Assembly: GCA_010094045.1 (NCBI GenBank)
Contig: ML986606.1
Location: 59,284-123,283, forward strand
DNA: 64,000 bases
Reading direction: 5' to 3'
DNA from: Lojkania enalia
Taxonomy: Eukaryota > Ascomycota > Dothideomycetes > Pleosporales
Every line of letters starts with the position of its first letter. Positions within the stretch are counted from its first letter, which is position 1. The position numbers and the translations under genes were made by a program. This document shows positions 11,013-24,512 of this stretch, one piece after another. The notes under the pieces are model-generated. The model had not been told where the DNA came from. It made no database searches and saw nothing but the letters and a program-made list of their open reading frames with translations.

Positions 11013-14000
11013 TCGTACCTTGCAAGCGAGCGGCCCATACAAGCGAGCGGTCCACCCTATTAACTTTTTCAACCTTTATATACGTATAGCTCAACAACCA
11101 AGTAAGATAATAGCAATTTACAACTTGCGAGATTATTCTATAGAAACCCCTGCATCCTTCTAGTATATACGAGAATTATACCCAGTCTTGCCGCAGCGGC
11201 TACAGCACGCTTTACGCTGTCCGCTCGTACCTGATCACACCCTAAATTAGCGTATTATAGCCCGAATTTCCTCCCCATCATCCTTTTTAGTAATAATCAT
11301 CTCTCTTTATACTTTTATTAGGGTTCCTTACGCTTGAATCCGCCTTTTTTTCCACTGTTTCCGTTTTATTACTACTTTATTCGCTTCTTAAAGGCTGACG
11401 ATTTTAGCATCTTAATAATAGAAGCTCGCGAAGAGCTTATATCCTTCTAAATCCGATAATAAATTAATATTAATTAATCTTCTAGCTTATAAACGTTACT
11501 TAGTATTTTTACTTCCTATAGGATATTATTTTATCCTAGTAGTATTAGCGTACGAAGCTTTATATAAAGCTTTAAAAGTACTGCTTTTAGATTAAATAGA
11601 ACTAGACTAGCTCCTTAAAAGCTTATATAAATATTATCCTTTATAATTAATATATTAAAAGTAGTTTTAAAGGCTAAAAAGAACTTAAGTTTTATAATAT
11701 AGTTAATATAATTATATATTAAGATTAAGATCTAATTTCTATATATATTCTTTAATAGTAAAAAGTAGCTTATATATAATAGCTATAATAGGTATAATAA
11801 ATAAGCTAGTATATAGAGTAGAATAATACTCTATTTCTTATAGAGTTTCTAGAAATTAAGTAAGCTATAACTATTATAATTATTAAAAATTAATAGTTAA
11901 TAAGTAATATACTCTATAAGTAAGCGGCTACTATAAGTAAGCGGTTACTCTATTATTAATCCTACTGCCTATCAACTTTAAAACGTAATATCTTAATAAT
12001 CTAACGCGATAAAACCTTTAAATAAGGCTTAAATAAACCTTACAATTTAAGCTATTAAACGTAATATAAAGCTATTAGAAAAAAGCGTATTTTTAATATA
12101 TAGCGTCCCCTAAACTATACTACGCTATTAACTAGTAGAGATACTTATATAAAATAGTATTAAGGCTAATTTAAAAAGGCTTACTAAACTAGAAGAGGAG
12201 GTAATTATAAACTTTATCCTTAAACTAGATTTAAATAGGTTTTCGCTAACTCTAGCTGCTGTTTATAATATAGCTAATATACTACTAGTTAAGTATTAAA
12301 CTAGTTAAGTTAGTTAAAACTAACTATCTAACTTTATTATATATACACCTTTATTAAAACCCATCTTAACTAACCGTATAATTACTAACAAGTAAAATAC
12401 GAAGATCTAGACATTATAACTAGGTAGTTTAATCTAGTTAAAGTTATAGTTAAAAAATATAGGATTATATCTAAAAATATCTTTAATTTTAATAAAATAG
12501 ACTTTTAAATAGAGGTAATAACTAGCTATATAATTATTATAGGTATAGAATAATATAATAGGCTAAAAGCTATATAGCTAGACAATTCTACTATATATTA
12601 TCCTTAAGATAAAATATTATTAGATAACCTAATATAATAAGACTCTACTAAAAGATTAGGTAATTAGTATTAGTAAGAATAGATAGATAATAAATAAGTA
12701 TAGAATTAAGTAGATAAAGTATTTTAATTTATATATAAAAGGTCGTTTAATTAGTAGATAGCAGCTACTTATATTCGATAGCTATAAGAGCTACTACTCT
12801 ATTAAATTCCTATTTCTCTGTAAGTAGAATAGAATTATAGCTCTCTATATACCTATATACGCCTTATATATCTTATAACCTCTTAATATTAGCTACTCCT
12901 TACTATTAAAACGCGTATATAGAACTGAGGTTAGCTAGCTAATTTGTTACTACATCAACTATATTAATAAGCTATCCTTTCTACTAGCCTTTAAAGTAGC
13001 CTTTAAAAAAGCGATTATAAAGGATAATATCTATATAAACTTCTAAGCTATAAGTCTAGTTCTATTTAAACTAGATATAGTTCTCTTATAACTAGATATT
13101 AAACTTTAAACATCTATACTAGAGCTAGAAGCTATAATAATTTAGAAGACTTAAATACCCTATAATCCTTACAAATTTAATATATAGAAGCAGCTGCTCT
13201 ATAATTATATTTAAAGCTATTAGAATTCGTTACCTTCTACTCTATTTAAGATAGTAGAGTAGCTCTATAAAAGCTATTAAAAAATAGATTACTTTAATAC
13301 CTTGTAATAAAGCCGAACAGCTACTCTAGAGCAGGCTATAAAGAATCTTATAAAGCGTAGGGGGCGTTAAAAGAAACTTATATAAGAAGGAGATATTCTA
13401 TTAATTAAATAGAGACTTGAAAAGGCTGCTGCTAGTATAGTAGGAGGTAAAAGGCGTTGGTAGGAGCTATTAATACTAAATAGCGTACAGCGCATATAGC
13501 GCTGTATATACTATAAAATAGCTAGCTATAATATTTATACCTACTAATTAGACGAAAAAAAGACTTAATAATCTTCTACTAGAATATCTAATTAATATAC
13601 TATAGCGTTGTTAAGAGAGTCGCGTATAAAGCCTGGTATAGGTAGTAAGATAGCTGCTTACTTATAGTAGCCGCTCGCTTATAGAGTATATTACCTATTA
13701 TATAATCTTTTATATACCTATAAAAGTACTTTAACTACTTAATATTAAGTTTATTTATTATCTAACTGTTTTTACTAACTATTATAGCCTAGTTCCTAGG
13801 TATATTATTACCTTTATATTAGATAGAGAGATAGTAGTAGCTAATAATATTAATCTCCTAAATTACTAAAATCTATTTATAATTACCTAATTAGATTACT
13901 TTTAGCTAATTATATCTCTCTATATCTATAATTACTAGTTATAATAAGATAATATTTATTTAAATATTAGATTTATTAAAATTATATATATCTTTTTTTA

Positions 14001-14265
14001 TAATACTATACTTCTTCTTAATATATTATATAAGTTTAAACTAGCATTTAATTACCTTAGAATTGTTATATAAAACTTTTTAGTAATTATAAAGCTAATT
14101 TAAACGTATTTTAAGCTTAGAAGTATATCTAATAAAGTTTCTAAGCTAATATATACTAATCTAGCCTATATTATACTTAATAGGTAAATTATTAGCTATA
14201 TTTTATATAGTAGTTAAGATAGGCGTAAATTCTTATAAGTCTAGATTAATTATATATTAAATAAT
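11013..14265 (-). mobile_element. pogo/Fot1-like element C1, truncated, interrupted by element D
   Basis: The left end (11013) carries the family-C terminal repeat with its doubled AAGCGAGCGG box. The reverse strand then matches family-C element C2 (15611-17462): C-terminal zinc knuckle, then DDE domain. A match to C2 resumes after pogo-D (from 13691) and runs to about 14262, where the copy breaks off before its N-terminus and other terminal repeat. The outer 300-400 bp still contain many CA/TG dinucleotides, including a readable Cys-rich knuckle (CSRCGKTGYNSR), whereas the rest is fully RIP-mutated. Confidence 0.75.
11910..13688 (+). mobile_element. pogo/Fot1-like element D, inserted in C1
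   Basis: Inverted ends (tactctataagtaagcgg... and its complement) are flanked by TA duplications at 11908-11909 and 13689-13690; because TA runs overlap the end, the boundary could shift by 1-2 bp. About 1.78 kb. A CENP-B-type helix-turn-helix start (ANLKRLTKLEEEVI) is readable despite stops made by CAA-to-TAA and TGG-to-TAG changes. No intact frame. Confidence 0.75.
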
Positions 14266-14595
14266 ATAAGGAATATAGTATAAAATAGTTAATTATCTAT
14301 TTTATTATATCTATCTTCTTTATTCTCTATTACTATAGGCAGCTCTCTTTAGTATCTATAAGTGGTAACTACTATATAAACTATAATTATATAATATAAC
14401 TATAGCTCCTTTACTATTAACTATTATATATCCTCTTATTCTATAGTCGCCTTATAATAGAAAGATAAACTAATTAATATTTCTCTTAATCTTTTAAACT
14501 TTTAAGCATATATCTATTAGATATAACTATCTAATAAACTCTATATACTTCTAATAAGAAAGTATCTTTATTATACTATTAACGGGCATCTAATT
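14266..14595. other. Unassigned AT-rich junction segment
   Basis: About 330 bp between the broken end of C1 and the point (about 14596) where the minus-strand Gypsy2 match starts. It resembles RIP-mutated transposon sequence, but I could not match it to the other elements here. Confidence 0.4.
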
Positions 14596-15610
14596 AATTT
14601 TAGTTTACTATTATTCTTAGATATAAATAGTATTAGTAATACTATTTTATACTAACTTAATTATATAAATCCTCTTACTAAGTTTCTTTAAATATACTTT
14701 CTAAGTTCTTTCTATTATTCTTAGTTTAGATTATATATTAGACTAGGTTTTAGATTTTCTTTATCCTTAATAATAATTTTATCGTTATACTCTTAATACT
14801 TAGATAATTCTCTATTCTCTACTTCTTTATATAGCTCTATAAATTTACTATAATTCTATTAAATTTCTTAAAATATACTTTCTAAACTATTATACTATCT
14901 AGTATTTATTTTATCTTTTTAAAATATCTAGTTATTGTAGCTGTTAATACTTTCTATATTAATTATAGACCCGAAAAATACCTTATTCTATACTATCTTA
15001 CTACTAGTTCTACTTTAGATCTACTCTATAGCCTATAAACTATATCTTACTACTAATCTACTCTAGAATTATATTTAGCTAGCTAGTCTATACCTAGTAA
15101 TATATTAAATTTTCCTAGGTTTATAATATTAATACTTCTTATATTAGTATATTCTACAACGTTAAGCGCTCGTTTCTTAGTTTCTATTAGTACGACTCCT
15201 CTACTATAATCTATTAGCTTGTCGTCTACTAGATGTATTATATAAGGTACTATCTTTCCCCTCTACTCTATATTATTCTTATAAACCTATTGCGCCGATA
15301 TAAATATGTCTAAAGCTCTACTATTAAGTAGTATTTTAAGCTTTCTTCTTTTAAATTTTACTTAGAGTACTATATATAAAGGTACTATACTAATAACCCT
15401 ATTAAATAGCTTTCCTACCCGGTTCCTCGATATAGCTATTACTTTAGGGGCTACTTAGTTTTTTAACTAAGATAGGAAGAACTCTACCTTTTCCTTCTCT
15501 CTCTTATATAATAGATATCTATCTATATTATACTTTATCTATAGTATTTAAGCGTGAGCGGCTTTTACCTATTTATTATATATATTATACTTCTATTCTA
15601 AGAAATACTA

Positions 15611-17462
15611 ACGTACCTTACAAGCGAGCGGCCCATACAAGCGAGCGGTCTACCCTATTACTAAAATACGATACTTAAGTTTTTAACAATAATACAATAA
15701 TAAAATAATAAGAATATAGTCTAAAACGAGAATTAAGTAAATTTAGCCTGCTTAGCTACTAAAAGAGGCTAAATAAATAGTAAAAGATACGCTACTTTAA
15801 TATTTAATATAATTTAAACAACTATATACTAATAAAATACTAGAATCTACTTATAGTATAATTATAAGCCTAACTTAAAGAGACTAACGAAACCTAAAAA
15901 GGAGGTTATTATTTAATATATACTTAACCTAGATTTACGAGGATTTACACCTACTTTAGCTATTATATAAGATATAGTTAATAGCTTACTTACTAAGCGC
16001 GGTATAGGCTAGATTAGTATATATTAGCCTAGAAACTTTATTAGACGTACTCTTAAGCTTAAAACACGCCTAAATTAGCCTTATAATTGCTAGAGAATTC
16101 TATACGAAGATTCTAAGGTAATTAAAGGCTGGTTTAAGCTTATACAGCATACTAAGGAGAAGTATAGTATTATAGATAAGGATATATACAACTTCGACGA
16201 ATCTAGCTTTTAAATAGACGTTATCTTATTATAACTAGTTATTATAGGTATAGAGAGACGTAATCGACTAAAAGTAATTTAATTAGATAATTGTAAATAG
16301 GTTTTAGTAATTTAGGAGATTAATACTACTAGCTAAACGCTTCTACTCTTTATTATTATCGCTAGCTACTACTATTTCTCTACCTAGTACGAAGGCGACG
16401 ATATACTTAAGAACTAGGCTATTGTAGTTAGTAAGAATAGCTAGATAACAAATAAACTTAGTATTAAGTAGTTAAAGTACTTTTATAGGTATATAAGAGA
16501 TTATATAGTAGGCGCGCGTCGACTACTAATCTTTAATAACTATAACAGCTATAACTTATTTAATTTCTAGAAACTCTGTAAGGAATAGGGTATTATTCTA
16601 CTCTATATACCAGCTTATTTATTATACCTATTATAGCTACTAGATATAGGCTACTTCTTACTATTAAAGCGTATATATAGAAATTAGATCTTAGTCTTAG
16701 TATATAATTATATTAACTATATTATAAAACTTAAGTTCTTTCTAGCCTTTAAAGCTACTTTTAATATATTAATTATAAAGGATAATATCTATACAAGCTT
16801 TTAAGAAGTTAGTCTAGTTCTATTTAATCTAAAAGTAGTACTTTTAAAGTTTAATATAAAGCTTCGTACGCTAATACTACTAATATAAGATAATATCTTA
16901 TAAAAAGTAAAAATACCAAGTAACGCGCAAGCTAAAAGCTTAATTAATATTAATTTATAATCGGATTTAAAGGAATATAAGTTCTTCGCTAGCTTCTATT
17001 ATTAAGAAGTTAAATTAGCTTAAAAAAGGCTCTATAAAAGTAATATATTAGATCGGGTTAATATATAATAAAATCGTTAGCCTTTAAGAAGCGAATAAAG
17101 TAGTAATAAAATGGAAACAGTAGAAAAAAAGGCAGATTTAAGCGTAAGGGACCCTAATAAAAGTATAAGGAGAGATAATTATTACTAAAAAGGATGATAA
17201 GGAGGAAACTCGAGCTATAATACGCTAATTTAGGGTGCGATTAGGTACGAGTAGATAGTATAAATCGTACTATAGCTGCTGTAGTAAGACTAAGTATAAT
17301 TCTCGTATATATTAGAAGGATATAGAGGTTTTTATAGAATAATCGCGCAAGTTATAAATTGCTATTATATTACTTAGTTGTTAAGCTATATATATATAAA
17401 GGTTGAAAAAGTTAATAGAGTAGACTATTTACTTATATAGGCTACTCGCTTATAAGGTACGT
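15611..17462 (+). mobile_element. pogo/Fot1-like element C2 (1,852 bp)
   Basis: Complete element with inverted ends starting ACGTACC and ending GGTACGT, and TA duplications at 15609-15610 and 17463-17464. The left terminal repeat carries two identical AAGCGAGCGG boxes 17 bp apart. The body encodes the remains of a DDE transposase with an N-terminal CENP-B helix-turn-helix and C-terminal Cys cluster. It interrupts Gypsy2. Confidence 0.85.
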
Positions 17463-17592
17463 TATTACTATTTAATTAGCTAGTAATCTTTATCTAAACC
17501 TTACTATCCGAGTATTTTAAATACCTTTTAATAGTACTAGTATCTAACTATATATTATTTCTAGTTTAAAGCTTTATATTCTTCTAAATATA

Positions 17593-20500
17593 ACGTATTC
17601 TACTATTAAAGCGGCTAAACTATCGAAGCGGCCACTTTTTCTTAGTATTATAAATACTACGTATAAACTATAATAAATCTATAATACGACCTTCTATTAA
17701 TTTAATAAGAAGGTAGAATTAAGCTTACCTTATAGGTGTATAAATTAGGCTAGTTTAAGAGTATATAACGCGCTACTATAGCTTTTAATATATAATATTA
17801 ATAACTCTCTACTCGACTTTACAGAATTATATTTCGCTCTTGTATATAACTAAATCGCTAGAAGCTTATAGTAACCGAAGAATAAATAATCGTATAATAT
17901 ATTCTTAACCTTAATTTACAAGGATTTACGCCCCAGCTATATAAGGTAGTAGATATAGTAGATAAACTATTAAACGTATATAGTAGAATATTTATAGGAA
18001 AGAATTAGTTTAAACGATTTATAGCGCGTATAAATAAGCTTAAAACAGCCTTTAATTGAGTAAAGGATTATTAAAGAATAAAATAAGAGAATCTAGAGGT
18101 TATTAACATATAGTTTAAGCTTATATAGGATATAATTATAAAATATAGCATATATAATAATAATATCTACAACTTTAATAAGATAAGCTTTTAGATAGGT
18201 ATTATTAGTACTATAAAGGTTGTTATAGGTTTAGAATATTATATAAGGTCTACTCTTATACAGCTAAATAATCGCGAGTAGGTTATAGTTATCTAGAGTA
18301 TTTACGCTGCTACGTACGTAACCCTACTATTTATTATCTATAAAGGACGCGTCTATATCTCTATATAGTATAAAGAAGTAGGTATACTATATAATTAGAA
18401 AATTTTAGTTTTTAAGAACGGCTGGATAAATAACGCACTTAGTTTTAAGTAGCTAAAGTACTTTAATAAGTATATAAAGATGTGTTAGGTAGAATTATAT
18501 AAGCTACTTATTTTAGACAGCTATAAAAGCTACCTTAACTAGAAATTTAAAGATTACTATCTTATATAAAAGATCCTAACACTTTATATACCTTTTTATT
18601 TATTATATATACTTCAGCTTTTTAATATAGTTTACTTCTTACTGTTAAAGCTAAATACTTATAGTATATATAAGACTTAGCGCGCCAACGCGTCTACTAT
18701 ATTAATAAAGAAAGCTTCCTTCTAGCCTTTAAAAACGCGTTTTTTAATATATTTATATATAAGAACTATTAAAAGGCCTTTAAAGTAATAGAAATTATTC
18801 CTCTAAATATACAGGTTATATTAGATCGCCTTAATATATAACTACATACCCTACTAAAACTACTTCTATAAGAAAACTTCTAGTAGTCTAAAACTCTAAG
18901 TAATATATATAAATTTGGGTTATAATTAATACTTATATAAAAGTCCTTTATACGATTATTAAAAGAGGTGTAAGAAGGATTCTNNNNNNNNNNCACTTTT
19001 TCTTAGTATTATAAATACTACGTATAAACTATAATAAATCTATAATACGACCTTCTATTAATTTAATAAGAAGGTAGAATTAAGCTTACCTTATAGGTGT
19101 ATAAATTAGGCTAGTTTAAGAGTATATAACGCGCTACTATAGCTTTTAATATATAATATTAATAACTCTCTACTCGACTTTACAGAATTATATTTCGCTC
19201 TTGTATATAACTAAATCGCTAGAAGCTTATAGTAACCGAAGAATAAATAATCGTATAATATATTCTTAACCTTAATTTACAAGGATTTACGCCCCAGCTA
19301 TATAAGGTAGTAGATATAGTAGATAAACTATTAAACGTATATAGTAGAATATTTATAGGAAAGAATTAGTTTAAACGATTTATAGCGCGTATAAATAAGC
19401 TTAAAACAGCCTTTAATTGAGTAAAGGATTATTAAAGAATAAAATAAGAGAATCTAGAGGTTATTAACATATAGTTTAAGCTTATATAGGATATAATTAT
19501 AAAATATAGCATATATAATAATAATATCTACAACTTTAATAAGATAAGCTTTTAGATAGGTATTATTAGTACTATAAAGGTTGTTATAGGTTTAGAATAT
19601 TATATAAGGTCTACTCTTATACAGCTAAATAATCGCGAGTAGGTTATAGTTATCTAGAGTATTTACGCTGCTACGTACGTAACCCTACTATTTATTATCT
19701 ATAAAGGACGCGTCTATATCTCTATATAGTATAAAGAAGTAGGTATACTATATAATTAGAAAATTTTAGTTTTTAAGAACGGCTGGATAAATAACGCACT
19801 TAGTTTTAAGTAGCTAAAGTACTTTAATAAGTATATAAAGATGTGTTAGGTAGAATTATATAAGCTACTTATTTTAGACAGCTATAAAAGCTACCTTAAC
19901 TAGAAATTTAAAGATTACTATCTTATATAAAAGATCCTAACACTTTATATACCTTTTTATTTATTATATATACTTCAGCTTTTTAATATAGTTTACTTCT
20001 TACTGTTAAAGCTAAATACTTATAGTATATATAAGACTTAGCGCGCCAACGCGTCTACTATATTAATAAAGAAAGCTTCCTTCTAGCCTTTAAAAACGCG
20101 TTTTTTAATATATTTATATATAAGAACTATTAAAAGGCCTTTAAAGTAATAGAAATTGTTCCTTTAAATATACAGGTTGTATTAGATCGCCTTAATATAT
20201 AACTACATACCCTACTAAAACTACTTCTATAAGAAAACTTCTAGTAGTCTAAAACTCTAAGTAATATATATAAATTTGGGTTATAATTAATACTTATATA
20301 AAAGTCCTTTATACGATTATTAAAAGAGGTGTAAGAAGGATTCTTACAGCTTATAAAAGGTGCTAAGTTAATGCTATATTAGAATACGCTTCTTTAAACT
20401 CGTAACTCTAAGCTTAAAAGGTAATTAGAAGAAGTAACTAAGTATAAAATATATAAAAGAAAGTATATTTAGTATAGTAGTATAGTATTATATAGCAAGG

Positions 20501-20801
20501 GATCTTTATATATAGCTGCTAAAGTATTTATAGGCTCTTAGCCCTTTAAGAAAACTCGTAGTACTGATACTTAAGAAAGGGCTCAACCAGCTTAACGCTA
20601 CTATAGTAACTGTAGTAAGACTAGATATAACGCTCGTACATGCTAAAAGAATAGTAGGGAAAATTCTGAATTAGATAAAGGTATATTATACGTAGAATCT
20701 CTTATTAGTATTAAGTAAATTAACTTTTTATATATAGTATTTATTATACTAAGAAAAAGTAGCCGCTTTAATAGTTTAGCCGCTTCGATAGTAGAATACG
20801 T
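17593..20801 (+). mobile_element. pogo/Fot1-like element B1, artificially lengthened by an assembly overlap
   Basis: Inverted ends ACGTATTCTA... and the complement, TA duplications at 17591-17592 and 20802-20803. The apparent length is 3,209 bp. Bases 17633-18983 and 18994-20344 are two copies of the same 1,351-bp segment around a 10-N gap. Removing one copy plus the gap leaves 1,848 bp, matching the 1,849 bp of the sister copy B2. Transposase remnants run left to right, heavily RIP-mutated. Confidence 0.85.
18984..18993. other. Assembly gap of 10 N
   Basis: Ten ambiguous bases. The sequence just left of the gap ends inside element B1, and the sequence to the right restarts 1,351 bp earlier in the same element. 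Confidence 0.98.
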
Positions 20802-21548
20802 TATATTATTCTTAAGATATTCCTCCTTCTTTAAGTATACTTACTCCTATTATCTTATAAGCTATAATATTAAGTTATCCTCTAATATCTTCTTATTCTT
20901 CCCTAGTTTTTAAAACTAAGTTTTTAGCTCTTTAGCTTCTATAACAATTTTACTAAGCCGGTATAGATATTCTATTCTAAGATAAAGTAGATTTCTATAA
21001 ATTTAATAGTATTTATTTTTTATATAATCTTCTATCTTATTTTAAAATAATAAGATTTTAGGTAATAATTATATATCTAACTTTAGCTATACTTTTAGCT
21101 TTATCTTAATACTCTTATATATTAAATAATTGTTCTAGTAATAGCTTCTCTAATCTTTTTCGCAACTATTCTTATAGGGTAGTATATATTTCTCTTTTTT
21201 ACCTTTTACCTTTTCTATAGAGTAGTTTTAGTAGATTTTCTATATATATTCGAATATTTTCTCCTTAGTAATTTTTCCTACTAACTTTACTACAGGTTTT
21301 AATATATTCTAGCTATCTTAGAATATTAATTCTTTAAATAGTATATTCTAATATTTTTAGAAGTATAGTTTTATCTAGTAAGTTTTATTATAAATCTAGT
21401 ATTTCTTTTACTTTATCCTTTTAAGGATTAATATACTATCGAGTTATAGTATACCTATTAGGTATTCTATATATCTAATTACTACTACTACCCTTTTTAG
21501 CTATAGCTAATAATTACTTCCTTCTTTTATAAAATAGTATATCTAGTA

Positions 21549-22723
21549 ACGTAGTTTATAAGCAAGCTGTTAGTATAAGCGAGTTGTTACCTTACTAAAC
21601 TTTTAACAGCCTACCTAGATTAATATATAATAGCTTAATATAGTAATACGTAATTAACCTATAAAAAATTATAAATTATCCTTATAATCTTAGCTATTAA
21701 TCGAGGTTAAGTTTTAACCGAGAATAGCGCTGTAACAACTTTTTACTATCCTTAAAATACTCTCTACCTTTAACACGCTAGAATAGCTGCGCGACGCGAT
21801 TATAAGCTGAATTTAAAGAAGCTTATAAAGACTAAAGAGGAGATACTTATTAGCTATATCCTTAATTAGGATTTACGAGGATTTCTACCTATAATTAACG
21901 GCGTACAAGCTATAGTAAATAGACTATTAGCTAAGTATAGTACTAAGATCTCAGCCTTAGTACGCAATTATATTAACTATCTTAATAAAACTACTTTCCT
22001 TCCAGCCTTTAAAGTAGCCTATAATCGATTAATTATATAAGCTAATATCCGCACAAGTTTTCGAGGCGTTAAAATAGTACTATATAATCTAGAAGCGGTA
22101 CTATTAAAGCTTAATATTAAGCTACGTACGCTAATACTACCTATACTAGAGACTACCCCCTAGGAAGCTAAAACACCTAGTAATATATATAAACTAGAGG
22201 CTTAATTAATAATAATTTATAGTAGGATTTAGTAATATTAAGACTTATTACCTACGTTAATTATCGCAGCCTTTAATTAACTTTAAAAAGGCGCTATAAT
22301 AATAATATATTCGATTGTACTGATAGCTAATTAAATTAAGAGTCTTAAGTAAGTAAATAAGGTAGTAATAAAGCGAAAATAATAGAAAAGAAAGCGATTA
22401 TAGAAGTAGGGAATTCTAATAAAGGTTGTAGGTGAGGATATAATTTATTAAAATAACGTTAAGGGGTAGATTAAAAAGGAAATTTATAATTAGAGTACTT
22501 AGCTATAAGAGAGTAGCCAGCCTTAATAGAGCTGCAGACGCTGTAAATAGCCTAGCTATAATACTTAAACGTGCTAAATTAATAGCATAGGTATTAAATA
22601 ATCTAATAGACTATCGCTTCTTATAGTGTATATATATATAGTTAATAATTATCGCGATTAAGTCGTTCGAATCTTAGTAGGGTAATAGCTTGCTTATACT
22701 AATAGCTCGCTTGTAAACTATAT
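21549..22723 (+). mobile_element. Internally deleted pogo-like element F (1,175 bp)
   Basis: Inverted ends (ACGTAGTTTATAAGC and its RIP-mutated complement) with TA at 21547-21548 and 22724-22725. The helix-turn-helix region near 21780-21950 is followed directly by sequence matching the end of the DDE domain and the C-terminal region; about 0.7 kb containing the catalytic core is absent. A non-autonomous derivative, inserted in Gypsy2 gag. Confidence 0.75.
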
Positions 22724-24512
22724 TATCTATTAGTTAGTTATACTATTATTACTCGGGCTTTCTTTTTCTTATCTTAACATTCTTTTATATAGTACTCTTT
22801 TTATTTATATAGAAGATACACTCTTTTTTTAAGCCTTTCTTTTTTAAGATTACTTATTCTTAATTATTAGTAGTTCGTTCCTCTATCCTTTTTAACTTTT
22901 CTAAGAACTATTAGATTACTATTCTATAGCGCTATCTTACTTTCCTTCTTAGTTAGTACGAATATTTGCAGCTAAGATTATTTCTCTATCTCCTACTTAT
23001 ATTAATAGTTGTTAATTTTAACTGCTAATTTATATCTAATAGCTCTATTAACCTCTCTTCTCTAGTTAGGTTATTTTTAACCTTATCTTTAAGTCTTTTA
23101 TAGAAGATCCCTACTAATATACTATTATTCTATCTTAGTCTAGTACTAAATCTTTAAAATTCTATAGTATAATCTATTATTCTTTTAGTCTAAGTTAACC
23201 TTAGTAGTTTTCTTTATATTTTCTATTTTATATCTACTTTTCTAAAAACGTTTTAAATCTTATTTTTAAACCCTTTCTAAATCTTAAAGAATTCGTCTAT
23301 AAATTCTCTAGTCTTCTTCTTATTACCTCTATTCTCTAGCTAGTCTACTATAAATAGTTCGGCCTATACTAGCAGTGTTTCTTCTATATTTATTATTGTA
23401 GCTAAGATCTTATTCTTATCTAAGAAGAAAGTCGTACTATTAAACTTAAAGTATAACTCTATTAATATAAAAAAAGGGTTAATATATTCTTTCTTACTAT
23501 TAAACTTTTTTAGTAAGACTATTTCAGTTTATACTTATTATTTAGCTTTAGCTAAATTAGTTCTAGCTATAGCTAGCTTATATTATATCTATATAATACG
23601 AGTTTTCTATTTCTATACTTTTTATACTATAGTTTTTTCTAGAGCTTACAACCTTTAGGTTATTATAATTTAACTTTATAGTATAGTAGGCGTCTTTAAA
23701 TAGTTTCTATTTCTTTTAATATTAGATAGTTATTATATTACTAACCTATATACTACTAGTATATATAATAACCGCTATTATAGTTATATATATACTAGAA
23801 CTTTATTTATATTAGATTAGTTAGAGGTAGTTATTTTAGTAAAGAGAGAATATTAGAATTACTAATTCTTTAAATATAATAAGTATATTCTTAGAGGTCT
23901 AATATTATAATAAAATAATTCTACGAGAATAACTATATAAAACCTAATCTATAAAAAAGATCTATTAACTTATTATTAAGCTGTAGTAGATAGAGTAGAA
24001 GGAAGTATATATTATTACTTACTTAGTAGAGTACGCTATTAAAAAGAACTATCTAAATAGAGCTAGTCTTAATTAAAACTAGTCTATAAACGCTAATATT
24101 TGTAAAATCTATTACCTTAATATCTACTCTCTAATATACCCTTTAGACTAAACGGAAACTATAGTATATATCTATATATATTACTCGATAGTAGCTTCTA
24201 CTAGTACTAACTATAAGCGATTAACGCTTCTCTTATATCTAATTACTATAAGAATTAGTAATAAGCTTTAGTAGAGAGGGGTTTAGTTAGGTTATCTACT
24301 ACTATATTAACTATTATAATATATTCGAGTTATAATTAACTAAGAGTTACTTACTTCTTAATCTAGTAGTAGTAGGTATTAATATACTTACTTTGCTGGT
24401 AGTGTTCTTTCTATTTAGTAAGCTTAATAGTTAATAGATTATTAATATAGAACTTTAGAGGTTAAAGTAGTTTATATAATATATCTAGCTTAGTATAAAG
24501 TTAATAAAGTTA

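Noticed and set aside
17633..20344. Tandem duplication of 1.35 kb inside a transposon
   Set aside because: The copies flank a 10-N gap, and collapsing them restores the length of the sister element; an assembly overlap is the simpler explanation.
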